DNA of 64,000 nucleotides from Xiphophorus maculatus (taxonomy: Eukaryota > Chordata > Actinopteri > Cyprinodontiformes > Poeciliidae). The DNA lies in assembly GCF_002775205.1 (NCBI RefSeq), contig NC_036454.1, positions 28,320,783 through 28,384,782 of the forward strand, written 5' to 3'. The notes beneath the pieces are model-generated. The model made no database searches and was not told the DNA's origin. It saw only the letters and a list, made by a program, of their open reading frames with translations. Positions 37,184 through 52,401 of this stretch are shown in pieces. Position numbers and translations under genes: made by a program. The number at the start of each line of letters is the position of its first letter. Within the stretch, counting starts at the first letter, position 1.

Positions 37184-37196
37184 TACAGTATATGAT
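37152..37196. repeat. (TA)n microsatellite
   Basis: An almost pure TA tract with one phase break near 37187, downstream of the ranbp1 poly(A) signal and so in the spacer between zdhhc8 and ranbp1. Confidence 0.85.
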
Positions 37197-37714
37197 ATTC
37201 ATTTGCACTGAGACTAGAGTCAAGAGCCCCCAGAAGAAAAAATAAAACAAACCATTACATGAGCTACAGCTGTTGCATTGTGTTAAACAGACATCAGAAG
37301 TTTCTTACCTGGACGGTTGCCAAGTGGTCTGAAGTTTTTCCATAAGAGTAAATTTTATTGGGTTTCCTGAAGAGCTTCATGGAGGCGCTTTTGTTTTCCA
37401 GCAAGATTTGAAATTGGCTCACATTGTTAAAATGACCAATGGTTACTGAAGCATGCAAGCTGAATCACTAAGAACTGAGTGAACATGCTGTAAAGTACAT
37501 GGACAGAATTTTTAGTAGGGAGACATTTCAGTACTAAAAATCCTTTTTATTTTCCTTATAATATTCAAGTTTCCTACTAGAAAAGTGAGTTTTCATTCAT
37601 TCTAGCCACAATAAAGCTATATAGTTACAAATTTTAAAATGATTTAGTGAAATAACGTTTCCGATGACATTTTAATTTACCGAGATGCGGTTTTTCATAC
37701 ATAAATACAAGCGT

Positions 37715-38795
37715 GTGATCTTTACCAGCTTTTATTTGAAGGTGGAGGAAACATTTCAGATCATCTGAGTGCAAACGAAGAGCAACATTTCATCCATATA
37801 CATGTATTTACAGATGCACTGGCACTTGGATGCACTGAAGAGTCAAGGTAGAGAGAACGTATTCGGTGGAAAGAGTAAAGAGCGGGCGGTGAGAACACAG
37901 AACCAAGATGGGGCGCACTCCGTTACATACACTTTACATGCTTTGAAAGTCTGGGAATGTTATGAGCTAAAAACATACAAACCTCCTGATAAGTTGACAT
38001 GAGTCAGGAGAAAAAGAAGGAAAAAAAAGCTGCACAAATTAATGAACCGTTTTTACTTTGGACTTAATAGTTTTCAAGACTTTTTAAAAGAAAAAAAAAA
38101 AGAAAAAGAGATTCGTAACTAAGTGCATCTTATTTGTGGTGGACACTGTGACTTCGAAACACTCATCTGATGCTCCCCAACTGTCCAGAGTGAATTCCTC
38201 CTTTAGTCAGATTCCGACTGAACTAAACCGAGGGATAAATCAACTCAAAGAGACGTCTTCACCTTGCCGTCTAATAGTGGAAGTGTGGACAGGACGCACA
38301 GGCCAATAGAGAGTCATCAGTGGGGGTCACCTTCAAAATGCGCCTCCATAATGCCTGGTTCCTGACCTGGTGCTGCTAATGAGCAGGCTACATTATCCCC
38401 TCACCCTACAATTGAACTCTGCTTCAGAAGAACAAAAAACAAAACAAAACAAAAATACCCCAATGTGGGAATCATCGCTATCACAAGCCTCTTTTCACAG
38501 TTTGTTAATCGTAATGTCAAACTCTCAAAAGTAAGGGTGGAAAAGTGTGGGCTTCCACCGAGCAAATTGGGAACAGGGTCAGAGAAAAATATATATTTGT
38601 TATTAACTTTGTTTCTGCTATTTTTTTCCAGTGGCTTCAAGGACTTGTGATCTTGAGGCAAAACAGATTTAAAAAACAAAAAAACTAATATGCAAGAGTC
38701 CAAATTCAGTTCATAGAGTCTATTGTAGAAAAAGAGGAAAACTGATAAAAACAAAAACAAAAAAACTGAAGATCAGCAAAGCAAGTTCTTGGTTC
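37715..38795 (-). other. ranbp1: ranbp1 3' UTR with poly(A) signal
   Basis: On the minus strand the first good AATAAA downstream of the stop is at 37731-37736, giving a 3' UTR of about 1.06 kb. The frames here are non-coding. Confidence 0.5.
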
Positions 38796-43204
<4,409 letters not shown>

Positions 43205-43257
43205 AATAAAGCAGATGTTAACAGATTATAGAAGTTGCGTGAGCGGTTCAAATCCCA

Positions 43258-43375
43258 AACTGGCCGCCGTTTGCGTTCTGCTGCTCCCACTTCCTGCTGG
43301 AGCTTCGCGCGCCGAATTCTCTGCGCATGCCCGCGCGCCCAGCGTGACAGCGCGCGAGCAGAGCAGCCTCGTTCT
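43258..43375 (-). promoter_or_regulatory. CpG-rich ranbp1 promoter region
   Basis: The stretch just upstream of the ranbp1 ATG is the most CpG-dense of this neighbourhood (GCGCGCC repeats). It has an NRF1-like TGCGCATGCCC at 43322-43332 and an ETS-like CACTTCC at 43288-43294, with no TATA box. This layout fits a TATA-less housekeeping promoter. In mammals ranbp1 and trmt2a share one bidirectional CpG-island promoter (Htf9 locus); here the starts are about 1.4 kb apart. Confidence 0.5.
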
Positions 43376-44314
43376 GCTCAAACACAGGAAACTCTTTGAT
43401 TTTATTTCACAAAAACGCTCTAGGGGGAAGTAGTTGTTTCAATAAATAAAGCGTCTTATCAACACTTTGCACGTCATTGATTTTGCTTTCAGAAATTAAA
43501 CTGATCAAAAACTGTGGGACGACTTAATTTCTAAACAAAAACACACAGGAAATTTTTTTCTAGAAGTTGGATAATTTCTTGAGAGACTGCAGCCATTGAA
43601 AGCAGCTGTCAGTTTTGCCTTTAACAAAAAAAAAGAGAAAAGAAAACAATTTAAATGTGTTTAAATACTCACAGCAAACCATTTTCTAGCGGAACCTTAA
43701 ATGCCCAAAGCACGTTTTATACACGCTTGGGTCACACACAAATAGTAAAAGCTATAAAATCACGTCACTTTGAGTTTTCTAATTGTACTATGATATAACA
43801 CAAAGTGAAGGGTGGAGCCAGGAGACTGATGGATTCAAAAACAAAACTTAAACAACTTAGTGTTGTGGTAAGTCTTAAAAAGCCCCATCTTTTCTAGAAT
43901 TGTATTTGAGCATGTGCATTCATGTTCCTTGCTCCTCTTGCGGTGCTGTCAAATTAAGAGAGTAATTCTATGACACAAAATTCAGGTGTTATCCTTTGCT
44001 GTAAGATAAAACCCAGTAGCAATAAAGTATTAAATAAATTGAATTTAACGAGTGTTTTTTCTTTCTTTCAAAGGGAGATAAATGAGGGACTATAAATACT
44101 TTCTCTTTTATGATGACTGAAAAACTGGTTCAAAACAAGCGAATACAAATGTAATATATTAGAATATAATGTATGATTATTGATTTGTATTTTTTTATGG
44201 CAAGTTCTGTCTGTCTAAACTAGCAGGAAAAAATATAGCGTTTTTGTTCAGTTATTTGGTATACTTTTCTTGCTCAAAATTTTGAGGTTACCATTTTTTG
44301 TTATGAGATTATTC
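43376..44314. other. Spacer between divergent ranbp1 and trmt2a
   Basis: AT-rich sequence with no exon or recognisable repeat, separating the CpG-rich ranbp1 upstream region from the trmt2a 5' region. Confidence 0.45.
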
Positions 44315-44361
44315 CCCCCTCACGCCCCCCCCCCCCCCCCCCCCCTCACGCCCCCCCCCCC
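44315..44361. repeat. Poly(C) tract block upstream of trmt2a
   Basis: Three C-runs (C6 at 44315-44320, C20 at 44326-44345, C11 at 44351-44361) separated by two identical TCACG spacers, about 230 nt before the trmt2a first exon. The minus strand is G-rich and could form G-quadruplexes. Confidence 0.85.
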
Positions 44362-44569
44362 TCATTCTTCCCCTTGAAGCTTAGTTGTGCCGCTCTAGTG
44401 TCACATATTACTAGATTTACATCTTTAAAACTTCCTCTTTAGTCTTGTTAAAAGTCAAATACACATTACGTCTTACGTCTTCCGCACAAGTCCCATTCTG
44501 GACAGTCTGTCTCTATCGTTGTCCGAATGCGAAAGTGACGCTATCGCTTTAAGAAACTCGCGGTTGACG

Positions 44570-44649
44570 CTGCACGTGGTCGGACCAACATGGCGACGCC
44601 CTGTTCAGCTTAGGTGGAAGTGAAATCGACGTTAAACGGACGTCTGGAG
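44570..44649 (+). other. trmt2a: trmt2a non-coding first exon with a short uORF
   Basis: The bases around 44586-44598 (CAACATGGCGACG) resemble the YY1-type ATGGCGGC initiator of housekeeping genes. The exon ends at a strong donor, GGAG|GTAAGA (44650). It contains ATG GCG ACG CCC TGT TCA GCT TAG (44590-44613), a seven-residue upstream ORF. The inferred acceptor is GACAG at 45012, so the main ATG lies in exon 2. The exact 5' end is not determinable. Confidence 0.5.
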
Positions 44650-45023
44650 GTAAGACGCGTGGAAAACATCCACTGAATATTATTGGGACTAAGTCACTGT
44701 TGTCGTTGATGCCGTTGAACATGAGCTGGGAAGTTGTGAATGTACAGAAATGCTCTCCTCTGAACAATATGTAACTCCTGTATTTATCTAAACATTACAA
44801 TCTAATTCAAGTGATGAAGATGCATTTAAGAGCCTCGGACAACCAACACTCTTATTAGAAATCCTTCTATTAACATTGGGGAACTGTGAAAAACTAAAAG
44901 GTTACTGTTACATTGAAGTTGGTATCATTAATATCATCTACTAAAACTGATAAGCAGACTGTTTACAATGTTTTAACGTGCATGTAAGTGCCTTGTGATT
45001 GTGTTATGACAGCCAAAAGAGTG

Positions 45024-48000
45024 ATGGCGGATCTGAGTGGTGTTGCAGCATTTGAGGAGGCTACATCCTCCTCAAAGGAGGATGTAGCCTCCTTTGAGGC
45101 TACATCCTCAAAGGAGGAGAAACCTGGCGATGATCTCACTCAACTCTCCAAAACTGACGCCCCCAAGCCTGGTCCTCCAGCTGAAGGCAGCGAGGCCACC
45201 TCCGACACCAACATGTACCGTTACATCAAAGTAGACCTCTTCACCTCAGAGATCTACAAAGTGGAGATCAGGAACCTGCCCAAGTTCGTCGGATTCAACG
45301 ACCTGAAGAAGTTCCTGGCCAAGCACGGCCTGAACCCGCACAAGATCAAGCTCTTTGGCAAGCAGACGTTCGCCTTCGTTACTTTTAAGAACGAGGAGGA
45401 GCGCGACAAGGCCATGAAGATGGTGCACGGCATGCAGTGGAAGGGCCAGGTCCTGAGCGTCAGGCTGGCCAAACCCAAAGCGGACCCCATCCTGAGGAAA
45501 AGGAAGCAAGGGGAGGAAGAGGGGCAGCCGGCGTCCAAGAGAACAGAGAGGGGTGATGAGGAGGAAGAGGAGCCGCTCAGCGTTCAGATAGCCAACGCCG
45601 TGACTCCTCTGTGGAAAGTGTCTTACGAGGAGCAGCTGAAGATCAAGGAGCAGGAGGTGGTGGAGATTCTGCAGAGACTTGCCAAGTAGGTGGCCCCATT
45701 CATCTGGATCCATATCAGACGAATTGTTTATTACTGACTTTTGCGTTTGTGCCTTGTACGATTCATTGCGACTGACCCATCATGTTTTGATCTTCAGGGA
45801 GATAGGCAGCACCAACAAGGCCATGTTGCCGTGGCTCTTTGCGCAGAAAGGAAAATTCAACAAAATGTGTTGCCCTCTCGAAGCAATTCGACCTTCTCCA
45901 ACGCAGGTATTTAACCCACATTCCAATATTTAACTATTTAAAAGACTGCGCAGGAATGGCTTGTTAGTGCCAGGAAGTAGCCTCATCTCGTAAACATTGG
46001 ACTGTAGATTAGGTTTGCAAAAGAGGACCTGCACTTCCTTCAGGGCTTTTAGAAATGAAGTGTTGATGTTGAAATGTCTAAACCAATAAGTGTTCTCATT
46101 CAAAGAGTCTTGTTTAATATGTCAATGTTTCTGCTCGTGTTTCTGGGTCTCGGTTAGACGGAGTACAGGAACAAGTGTGAGTTCCTCATCTCAACGGGGG
46201 CGGACGGGGAGGATAAGACCATCGGCTTCCGCCTGGGGAAGTACAAAGGAGGCTCGTGCGCCGTGGTGGGACCGGCGGAGACCTGCCACGTGTCCACCGA
46301 GGCCAAGAGGGTTGTCCACGAGTTCCAGAAGTTTATCAGGTGCTTCCACTGAATACTACCAAGGATGCTATCTTTTCAAATTTTCCAAAAAAAGGATTGT
46401 TGGAGTTCTTTTTCCAAGCTTGGAAAATGTCAGTAGCTTCTCGTTTCATGTATTTTTCTCTCTAACTCTGGAAACAGGACTACCAAGTACTCTGTGTACA
46501 GTCCTGAGACGTACGAAGGCCACTGGAAGCAGCTAACCGTACGCACTACGAGGACCAAGCAAGCTATGGCGATCATCTTCTTCAACCCGCAGGTGAGGAC
46601 ATATCGTCAGTTTAGCTGCACATCATTTACTGTTGATTTCTTCCCTTGTGAAGCCCGTTCTATATTCTCACAGAAACTTGAAGAGGAGGAGCTCAGCGCC
46701 CTGAAGAACTCCATGAAGACGTATTTTCTCGAAGGAGAGGGTAAAGAGAGCGGCATTACCTCCCTGCACTTTGTCCGAGAGGGTCAAAGGTGAGGAAGAT
46801 GAACTTGAATTAGTCCCCCAGAGTGAGCTGGATAGCAGAGTTAATCACACATTTTCGGCTTTGTTTGAAGGACGTCTCCCAACCTAGAGGACCTGCCCTG
46901 CGAGCTTGTGGCCGGAGAGAGCTGCATTCATGAGGAGCTGCTCGGCCTGAAGTTCAGGATATCCCCGCACTCCTTCTTTCAGGCAAGCAGGAGATTCATG
47001 GCCACTTGTTAACAGAATCTCCCTAGAAATAAAGTCAAATTTATCTTGAAAAAACCTCATTTAGGTTAGTGTTGTGGAATAATATTAATGACAAATACAG
47101 TGGTGGCCATGTTTATGGTCATACATGGTAAATGTGTGTTAAAGGCCTTAAATCCCCAGAACAAGAACCAAACATGGAGAAGCAGCGTTGGGTTTTTATG
47201 CTCCTCTTATGTGGAACAAACTTCCAGAAAACTGCAAAACTACTGAAACAGATTTCTTTAAATCAAGGCTAAAACCTCCACTTTTTTTAGAGCTCCCTTT
47301 GATTCCCAATGACTGGAACACCGATCCAATATATTTGATGGATATATTTTGATGATGGCATTTGGCAAAATGTACTGTATTGTGTTTCCATGGTGTAAAA
47401 CACTTTGATATGCCTTGTTGCTGAGATGTGCTATGCAAATAAACTTGACTTAAAATAATTGATTTTACTGCAGTAGCACATCAGAGATTTTTTTTTTTTA
47501 AATTCTCCAAGCAAGTCCACCGCATCACAGATCCCCCACCGTTTGCAAAATGTGTCTTTTCCCAGATTTCGCTCTTTTTTTGTTTTACACAGGTATTCCT
47601 ACAGAGTCTGATGTTGTTTTGCTCAGTCTCATTCTAGATCCAACGCGTTTATGTTTGTGGTGGTAGAATTAGAATCATTCTCGTACTTAACAGACGTGCA
47701 CAAGGCGATTGTACACATATTCATTCTTTTTGAGTAATTGTACGTAAATGATGAGTTGTAGTGTGTTTGTTTCCAGGTGAACACAGGAGCTGCCGAGGTG
47801 CTGTACTCGGCCGTGGGGGAATGGGCTCAGCTCGACCAAGACAGCACGGTGCTGGACGTTTGCTGCGGGACGGGAACCATCGGCCTCTCACTCGCTAAAG
47901 TGATTTTTGTGTTTTATTTTTTTTTACGTCATGAAAACAATCGCACAGGCAGTATTCACGTCTTCAGGATAAACTGCATTGTTCCTTAAATATCTAAAGT

Positions 48001-49593
48001 TTGTCCAGGCTATATTGAACACGTCCTATTTGTTGCGGAAGTCATCAACAGCTCCATGTTGGAGAAAGTTCATGGAGTTTCCAACCTTTTTGTTTTCTAG
48101 AGAGTTAAAAAGGTGATCGGCATCGAGCTCTGTCAGGAAGCGGTGGAGGACGCCAAAATGAACGCCAAGCTTAACGGTACGGCAGCCGTTTCCTGACGTG
48201 GGCACGAGCGTGAAGTCACGTTTTTTTTTTCTTTTTTTCTCTTTGCGTGTGAAGATCTGAGCAATGTCGAGTTTCACTGCGGAAAAGCCGAGGACGTGTT
48301 CCCCAACATCCTGAACGCTCTGGTGTCCCCCAACGTCACGGCCATCGTGGATCCACCGAGGGCGGGCCTGCGTGAGTAGATATCCCGGAGAAATGCGAGA
48401 TGTGGTTGTTTTAAAAAAGCGGCAATGAGAGTTTTTTTTAAATTATTTTTTAAATTTATTAACCAGACACCAAGGTCGTCCTCGCCATCAGGAGAGCGGA
48501 ACACCTGAAGAGGCTGGTTTACGTGGCGTGCAACGCCAAGGCGGCCATGACCAACTTTATCGAGTGAGGACTTTTAGCTTGTTTCACTCGTGGGAAAAAT
48601 TCTCCTCCATTTTAAATAGAAGCCTCACGGGGTTTTCTGAAGTGTTTAAAATAACATACCCAAATCAAATCAGCAATTACAAACTATTTCAAAAATTAAA
48701 ATTAAAGCTAACACTTGGGAGACTCCATCAAAAGTGTAATTACAGCAGCTGCTTTAGTTTCAGAAAACATTAAGACGCAACATAAAAAAAATTGGGATTT
48801 TTTTGTGCCTTGCCAGCATTTGTCCTTTTCATTATAGAGCATATGAACGTTTTAGAAATATCATATGGATACAAACTTTTAGAAACCATAGATGCAGCCT
48901 TGGTAAAATTAAGCAAATTTAAAGGTTTTAGTAAAAAAAATCTACAAAACTGGGGATTTACTGTTTTTACTTACTAAATTTAAACTTATTTTTGCATGTC
49001 TAAAATTGTTTTTGTTTTTTTATTCAATTTTGATAAAAAATACTGCTATAATTCATTCCAATTGAAATGTATTTTTTAAATCTAGTGTAAAAGAAAATGT
49101 AATCACATTTTACAGAAAAAAAAATGTAAACCACAAACATATTCTTTTTGGCACTACCAGAGCTCCCTAAAGTGTCTTTTTGATGAAGGTTCCTGGTCGC
49201 GGACATCAGTCCCACTGCCCATGGGCTTCTAGCCAACAGTTTGACGTTTCCATGGATACCAAATGTATCTTCTGTTTAACAGGTTGAAATCTGCACCTGG
49301 TATTGGATGGAGTGGGATTTTCTTGGGTCACTTTGGTTAAACCTCGGCATTTCTACCCAGCCCACGTCTGGATGGTGCTGAAACTGTCGTTATAAAAGGA
49401 AAGCGCATGTTTTCTCAAATTAACGGTCAATGTTTTTGTCGTCCTCAGCTTGTGCAGAGCTCCCTCCAACAGAGTTCACGGCGCCCCGTTCCGTCCGGTG
49501 CGAGCGATGGCCGTGGATCTGTTTCCGCAGACCAAGCATGTGGAGATACTTCTACTGTTTGAAAGAGTGGACTACAAGTCCCAGCAGACTTAG
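45024..49593 (+). CDS. trmt2a: tRNA (uracil-5-)-methyltransferase homologue A
   Basis: S-adenosylmethionine-dependent enzyme making m5U54 in cytosolic tRNA. Coding exons: 45024-45685, 45798-45906, 46158-46339, 46478-46592, 46674-46789, 46871-46982, 47777-47899, 48101-48176, 48255-48371, 48467-48563, 49449-49593, encoding 617 aa (human 625). An RRM spans about residues 78-149 (KVEIRNLPKF ... FAFVTF). The TrmA/RumA-type catalytic domain has the SAM motif LDVCCGTG (458-465), DPPRAGL (531-537) and catalytic Cys559 in YVACNAKAAM; human reads YVSCNPRAAM as I recall, so Ser and Pro are replaced while Cys and Asn stay. The start at 45024 is chosen because the upstream in-frame ATG (45006) lies before the inferred splice acceptor. 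It is convergent with dgcr8, as in human. Confidence 0.96.
45055..45114 (+). repeat. Nested palindromes inside the trmt2a coding exon
   Basis: The segment 45055-45072 is the exact reverse complement of 45076-45093 (18-nt arms, 3-nt loop). CCTTTGAGG (45091-45099) pairs with CCTCAAAGG (45106-45114) in a second hairpin overlapping the first. The motif GAGGCTACATCCTC also occurs twice directly. The frame stays open and encodes the low-complexity EATSSSKEDVASFEATSSKE, residues 12-31, before the RRM. Confidence 0.9.
46983..47776 (+). other. GC-AG intron in trmt2a
   Basis: Conserved protein sequence fixes the junction at HSFFQ|VNTGAAE. The exon ends CAG and the intron begins GCAAGC, with no GT nearby. 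It ends TTTCCAG at 47776. GC-AG introns are a minor U2-spliced class with a strong surrounding consensus, as here (CAG|GCAAGC). The intron also holds a LINE-type relic. Confidence 0.88.
47130..47455 (+). mobile_element. LINE-type 3' end relic in trmt2a intron 7
   Basis: TATGTGGAACAAACTTCCAG, AAATCAAGGCTAAAACCTCC and the ending TGCTATGCAAATAAACTTGACTT match the reading LWNKLPENCKTT ... FKSRLKPPL. This is the end of the reverse-transcriptase ORF and short 3' UTR of fish LINEs, here on the plus strand. It is heavily 5'-truncated and not functional. Confidence 0.6.
48564..49448. other. Last intron of trmt2a
   Basis: AT-rich intron between GA|GTGAGG and TCCTCAG. Nothing else recognised. Confidence 0.5.
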
Positions 49594-49776
49594 CATCGAC
49601 TGGAAACAGATCAGCTGTTACTTTAGTGCTTTCTATTCTCTAAATGTATGCACACTTAACTAGCTTAGTAATTTTTTTCCCTCTTTTTTGGTAACAAAAC
49701 AAAGTCCTGAGATATTTTGGTTTTGATCCGCAGCATTTCTGGTGCAGAAGAACTCGCACAAACTGTGTATATGAAG

Positions 49777-49816
49777 AATAAAGACAGTTCTCTACCTCTC
49801 TGTGTGGCTGAATAAA
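49777..49816 (+). terminator. trmt2a: trmt2a poly(A) signals
   Basis: AATAAA occurs at 49777-49782 and again at 49811-49816, 184 and 218 nt after the stop. This gives a short 3' UTR that ends very close to the 3' end of the opposing dgcr8 transcript. Confidence 0.65.
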
Positions 49817-49928
49817 CCAAAGCACCTCTAGATGTCAGTAAAGACATTTTTATTTTGCATAACAAACATCACTGAAGTCAAGAGTTCAGGTTGCAACACA
49901 GTTTCTAGGCAGCAACGTTTTCAAACAT

Positions 49929-49934
49929 TTTATT
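49929..49934 (-). terminator. dgcr8: dgcr8 poly(A) signal
   Basis: TTTATT on the plus strand is AATAAA on the dgcr8 strand, giving a 3' UTR of about 1.5 kb (51421 down to about 49910). A second candidate at 49849-49854 would push the end towards the trmt2a signals. Confidence 0.6.
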
Positions 49935-51421
49935 GATGCAACGCCACATAAAACCAGAATATTATTTCTCTCCTTACATCATGACTTGGTGAGTCAAGAC
50001 ACGTACAGATGAGGGGAGGGGGGAGACAAAAAAAAAAAAAACACATTTTTGAAGCAATCTACACAATCACAAGAGCATTGCTTAAACATATGCCTCCTAA
50101 AATTGTTTTTTGTAGAAAAGCACAGCAGTTTGTATTTGTTTTTGCTCCAGCTAGTGCCACAGTTAAAACTTTTTTTTTTTCCTGCAACATGTAGATTTCT
50201 AGAAAATGCATAAGACTGGATGTAAGCTTTGGTATACACTCTTCCTCCCAACTTGAACAAGGCTGCCTTCAGAGTTTATTTTTACTATATATTTATAGCT
50301 AGCATGATCTACTGTAAGGATGATGGCAAACGTACAAAGTACACACCAATTAAGACAACTCTGAAAGCGCGTCTCCACTTAAAACGTACCAAATGCCTAA
50401 GGAGTAAATGCTTTATCAAGTAAATGGGGGTTGGTCTTTCCACTTCCTGTTGAAGGGCGTTTTAGGTCCGACCTCTTTAGAGTCTGAGCCCTTCATGAAA
50501 TGAATTAACTAAGGCAACGTGTAGCTGACTTTGTTTTTTAAAATGGACAACAACAAAAAAAAAGTCTGAAATTAGCAGTAGTGTAGATTAAAAAAAGCTA
50601 GTTGTTAAAGAAATGTCAAAGCTAACGGTACCTCCAACCCTGGGTCGGGTTTACTGCGACTGTAACTGTGTCCTACTCAAAAACAATCACATCCCCACAA
50701 ACGGTTATTCTCCGAACAACAGCGTGACGAGCGAAAAGTAAAATCCAACCAGACACGAGTGCATGGTGACGTTTTTTTTTCCCCAAACGGCCACTTCATG
50801 ACGCAAGTCATGCAAACAAACACGACGACTTTTCAGATTGATTAACAAAAGTGATACACTTTTTTTTTTTAATTATTATTCCTCTATCCTTTAAATATCC
50901 AATAAACAAACAGATTTTTTTCCAATTAATTGACTAGTATAAATACAAGCATTAGTAGTCCCTTTTGAAAACTTCAAGCACTAAAAAGAAACAAACAAAA
51001 AACAACAAAAAAAACAAGTGCGAGTACTAAAAGATTGACTTTTTAAAATAACACATTAACAAAACCAATGTTAGGATTGGTTGTTTTTTTTTTGTAACAG
51101 TTAAAAGCATGCATGTCTGTTCCGATGTCATTCATATTCTTGTTGTTTAGGACGCATCTAGAGAGGTAGACAGTTTCCCCCCCCCCAAATCTCTAGGCCT
51201 CCGTAAGTGCATTCAGTCCTAACCCTCACACTCTTACTTGCTCAACCTTTCAGGCGGAGCCGTGGGAAGCGAGCGGCGGTGGCTCCGCCGGTCTGATCAG
51301 TGTGACGCTACGCTCCTCGCCGGATGTCAAGTGATGCGTTCTGTCGTGGACGCCATGATGCGGTGTGATGTTTGACAGTGACTGGGGTTTCAGTGCTGTG
51401 GTTCGTCAGTGATTCCGAGAC
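49935..51421 (-). other. dgcr8: dgcr8 3' UTR
   Basis: Sequence downstream of the dgcr8 stop with A/T-runs and no coding exon. No repeat family recognised. Confidence 0.55.
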
Positions 51422-52366
51422 TTAAACGTCGACAGTGCAGAGGGGCTCGCTGCCCGGCTGGGCCGACTCCATTATGGTCATCTTGGGCTTCTTCCTGGTT
51501 TCCTCCTGATGTGGAAAGAAGAGCAAGCGACCACAACAGATGACTGACGCGTTTAGAATGGGACTAACGTACTCGGCTATAGAATCACAGCTACATGCCT
51601 TCAAATAGAGGGGTTGGGGCTGAAACGATTAATCGTGACAAATCGATTATTCAAATGATAGAATTTGGTAACCGATTAATCGTTAACTGGCATATACAGA
51701 CTCAACAAAGGCCGTTTGCGGAAAAAAGTATATACATCTTGCATTTACGAGAAAAGTAAGTTTTTCGTCTTAAAATATGTTTTACCAAGGATTCCACTTA
51801 CGGCACAGTTTTAGCTTAACCTTGTTCAAATTCACTAAAAGAATGATGTTATTGCATTTAAGGGAAGGAAATATTTTTGGTTAATAAAGGAGTTTGTTTA
51901 TTTTCATTAGTTTAAAGCGTTTCTAATATTACATTAAAAAGCTTAAGTGGTGAAATAAAAGATCTGACTATTTATTTAAAATTCTAATTAATCCATTAGT
52001 CGTCAAATTAATCAATAGAATAATCCATTATTAGAATAATTACTACCCCTGGTAGAAATGGGGAATAGTGCATATTGTACACTGCGAGGAGAGAATAACA
52101 TTTATTCTGATAGGAATTAGTAATTCTGTCATTAACTATGAGAATATTGGCCAAGTACATTCGATTAGAACTTCTTTTTGTTTTGTTTACAGAGAAATTG
52201 TGCTTTTGAAGCTCAGAAAGGAAGCAGGCTTTGATTCATCGTCAAAATAATTGATAATAAAAAAAAGGTATTTTTGACTCCTGTGCTACCAAGTTTCTGC
52301 AGCTCGTGTTTCTACATCCAGTTACGAACATCAGAAGCTGTTCTAGAAAATATGGCCATGTTGGAC

Positions 52367-52401
<35 letters not shown>

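Noticed and set aside
43236..43260. Possible tRNA gene (B-box-like GGTTCAAATCC)
   Set aside because: No cloverleaf can be drawn and no A box lies at the proper distance; it is in the ranbp1 leader.
43205..44589. Tight shared bidirectional promoter for ranbp1 and trmt2a, as in mouse Htf9
   Set aside because: The coding starts are divergent, but the inferred first exons are about 1.4 kb apart with AT-rich sequence and a C-tract between, so a single compact promoter is not supported.
44988..45023. Longer N-terminus for trmt2a, including ATG at 45006
   Set aside because: GACAG at 45012 fits the acceptor joining the 5' UTR exon, so the upstream bases are intronic; the first ATG in the exon is 45024.
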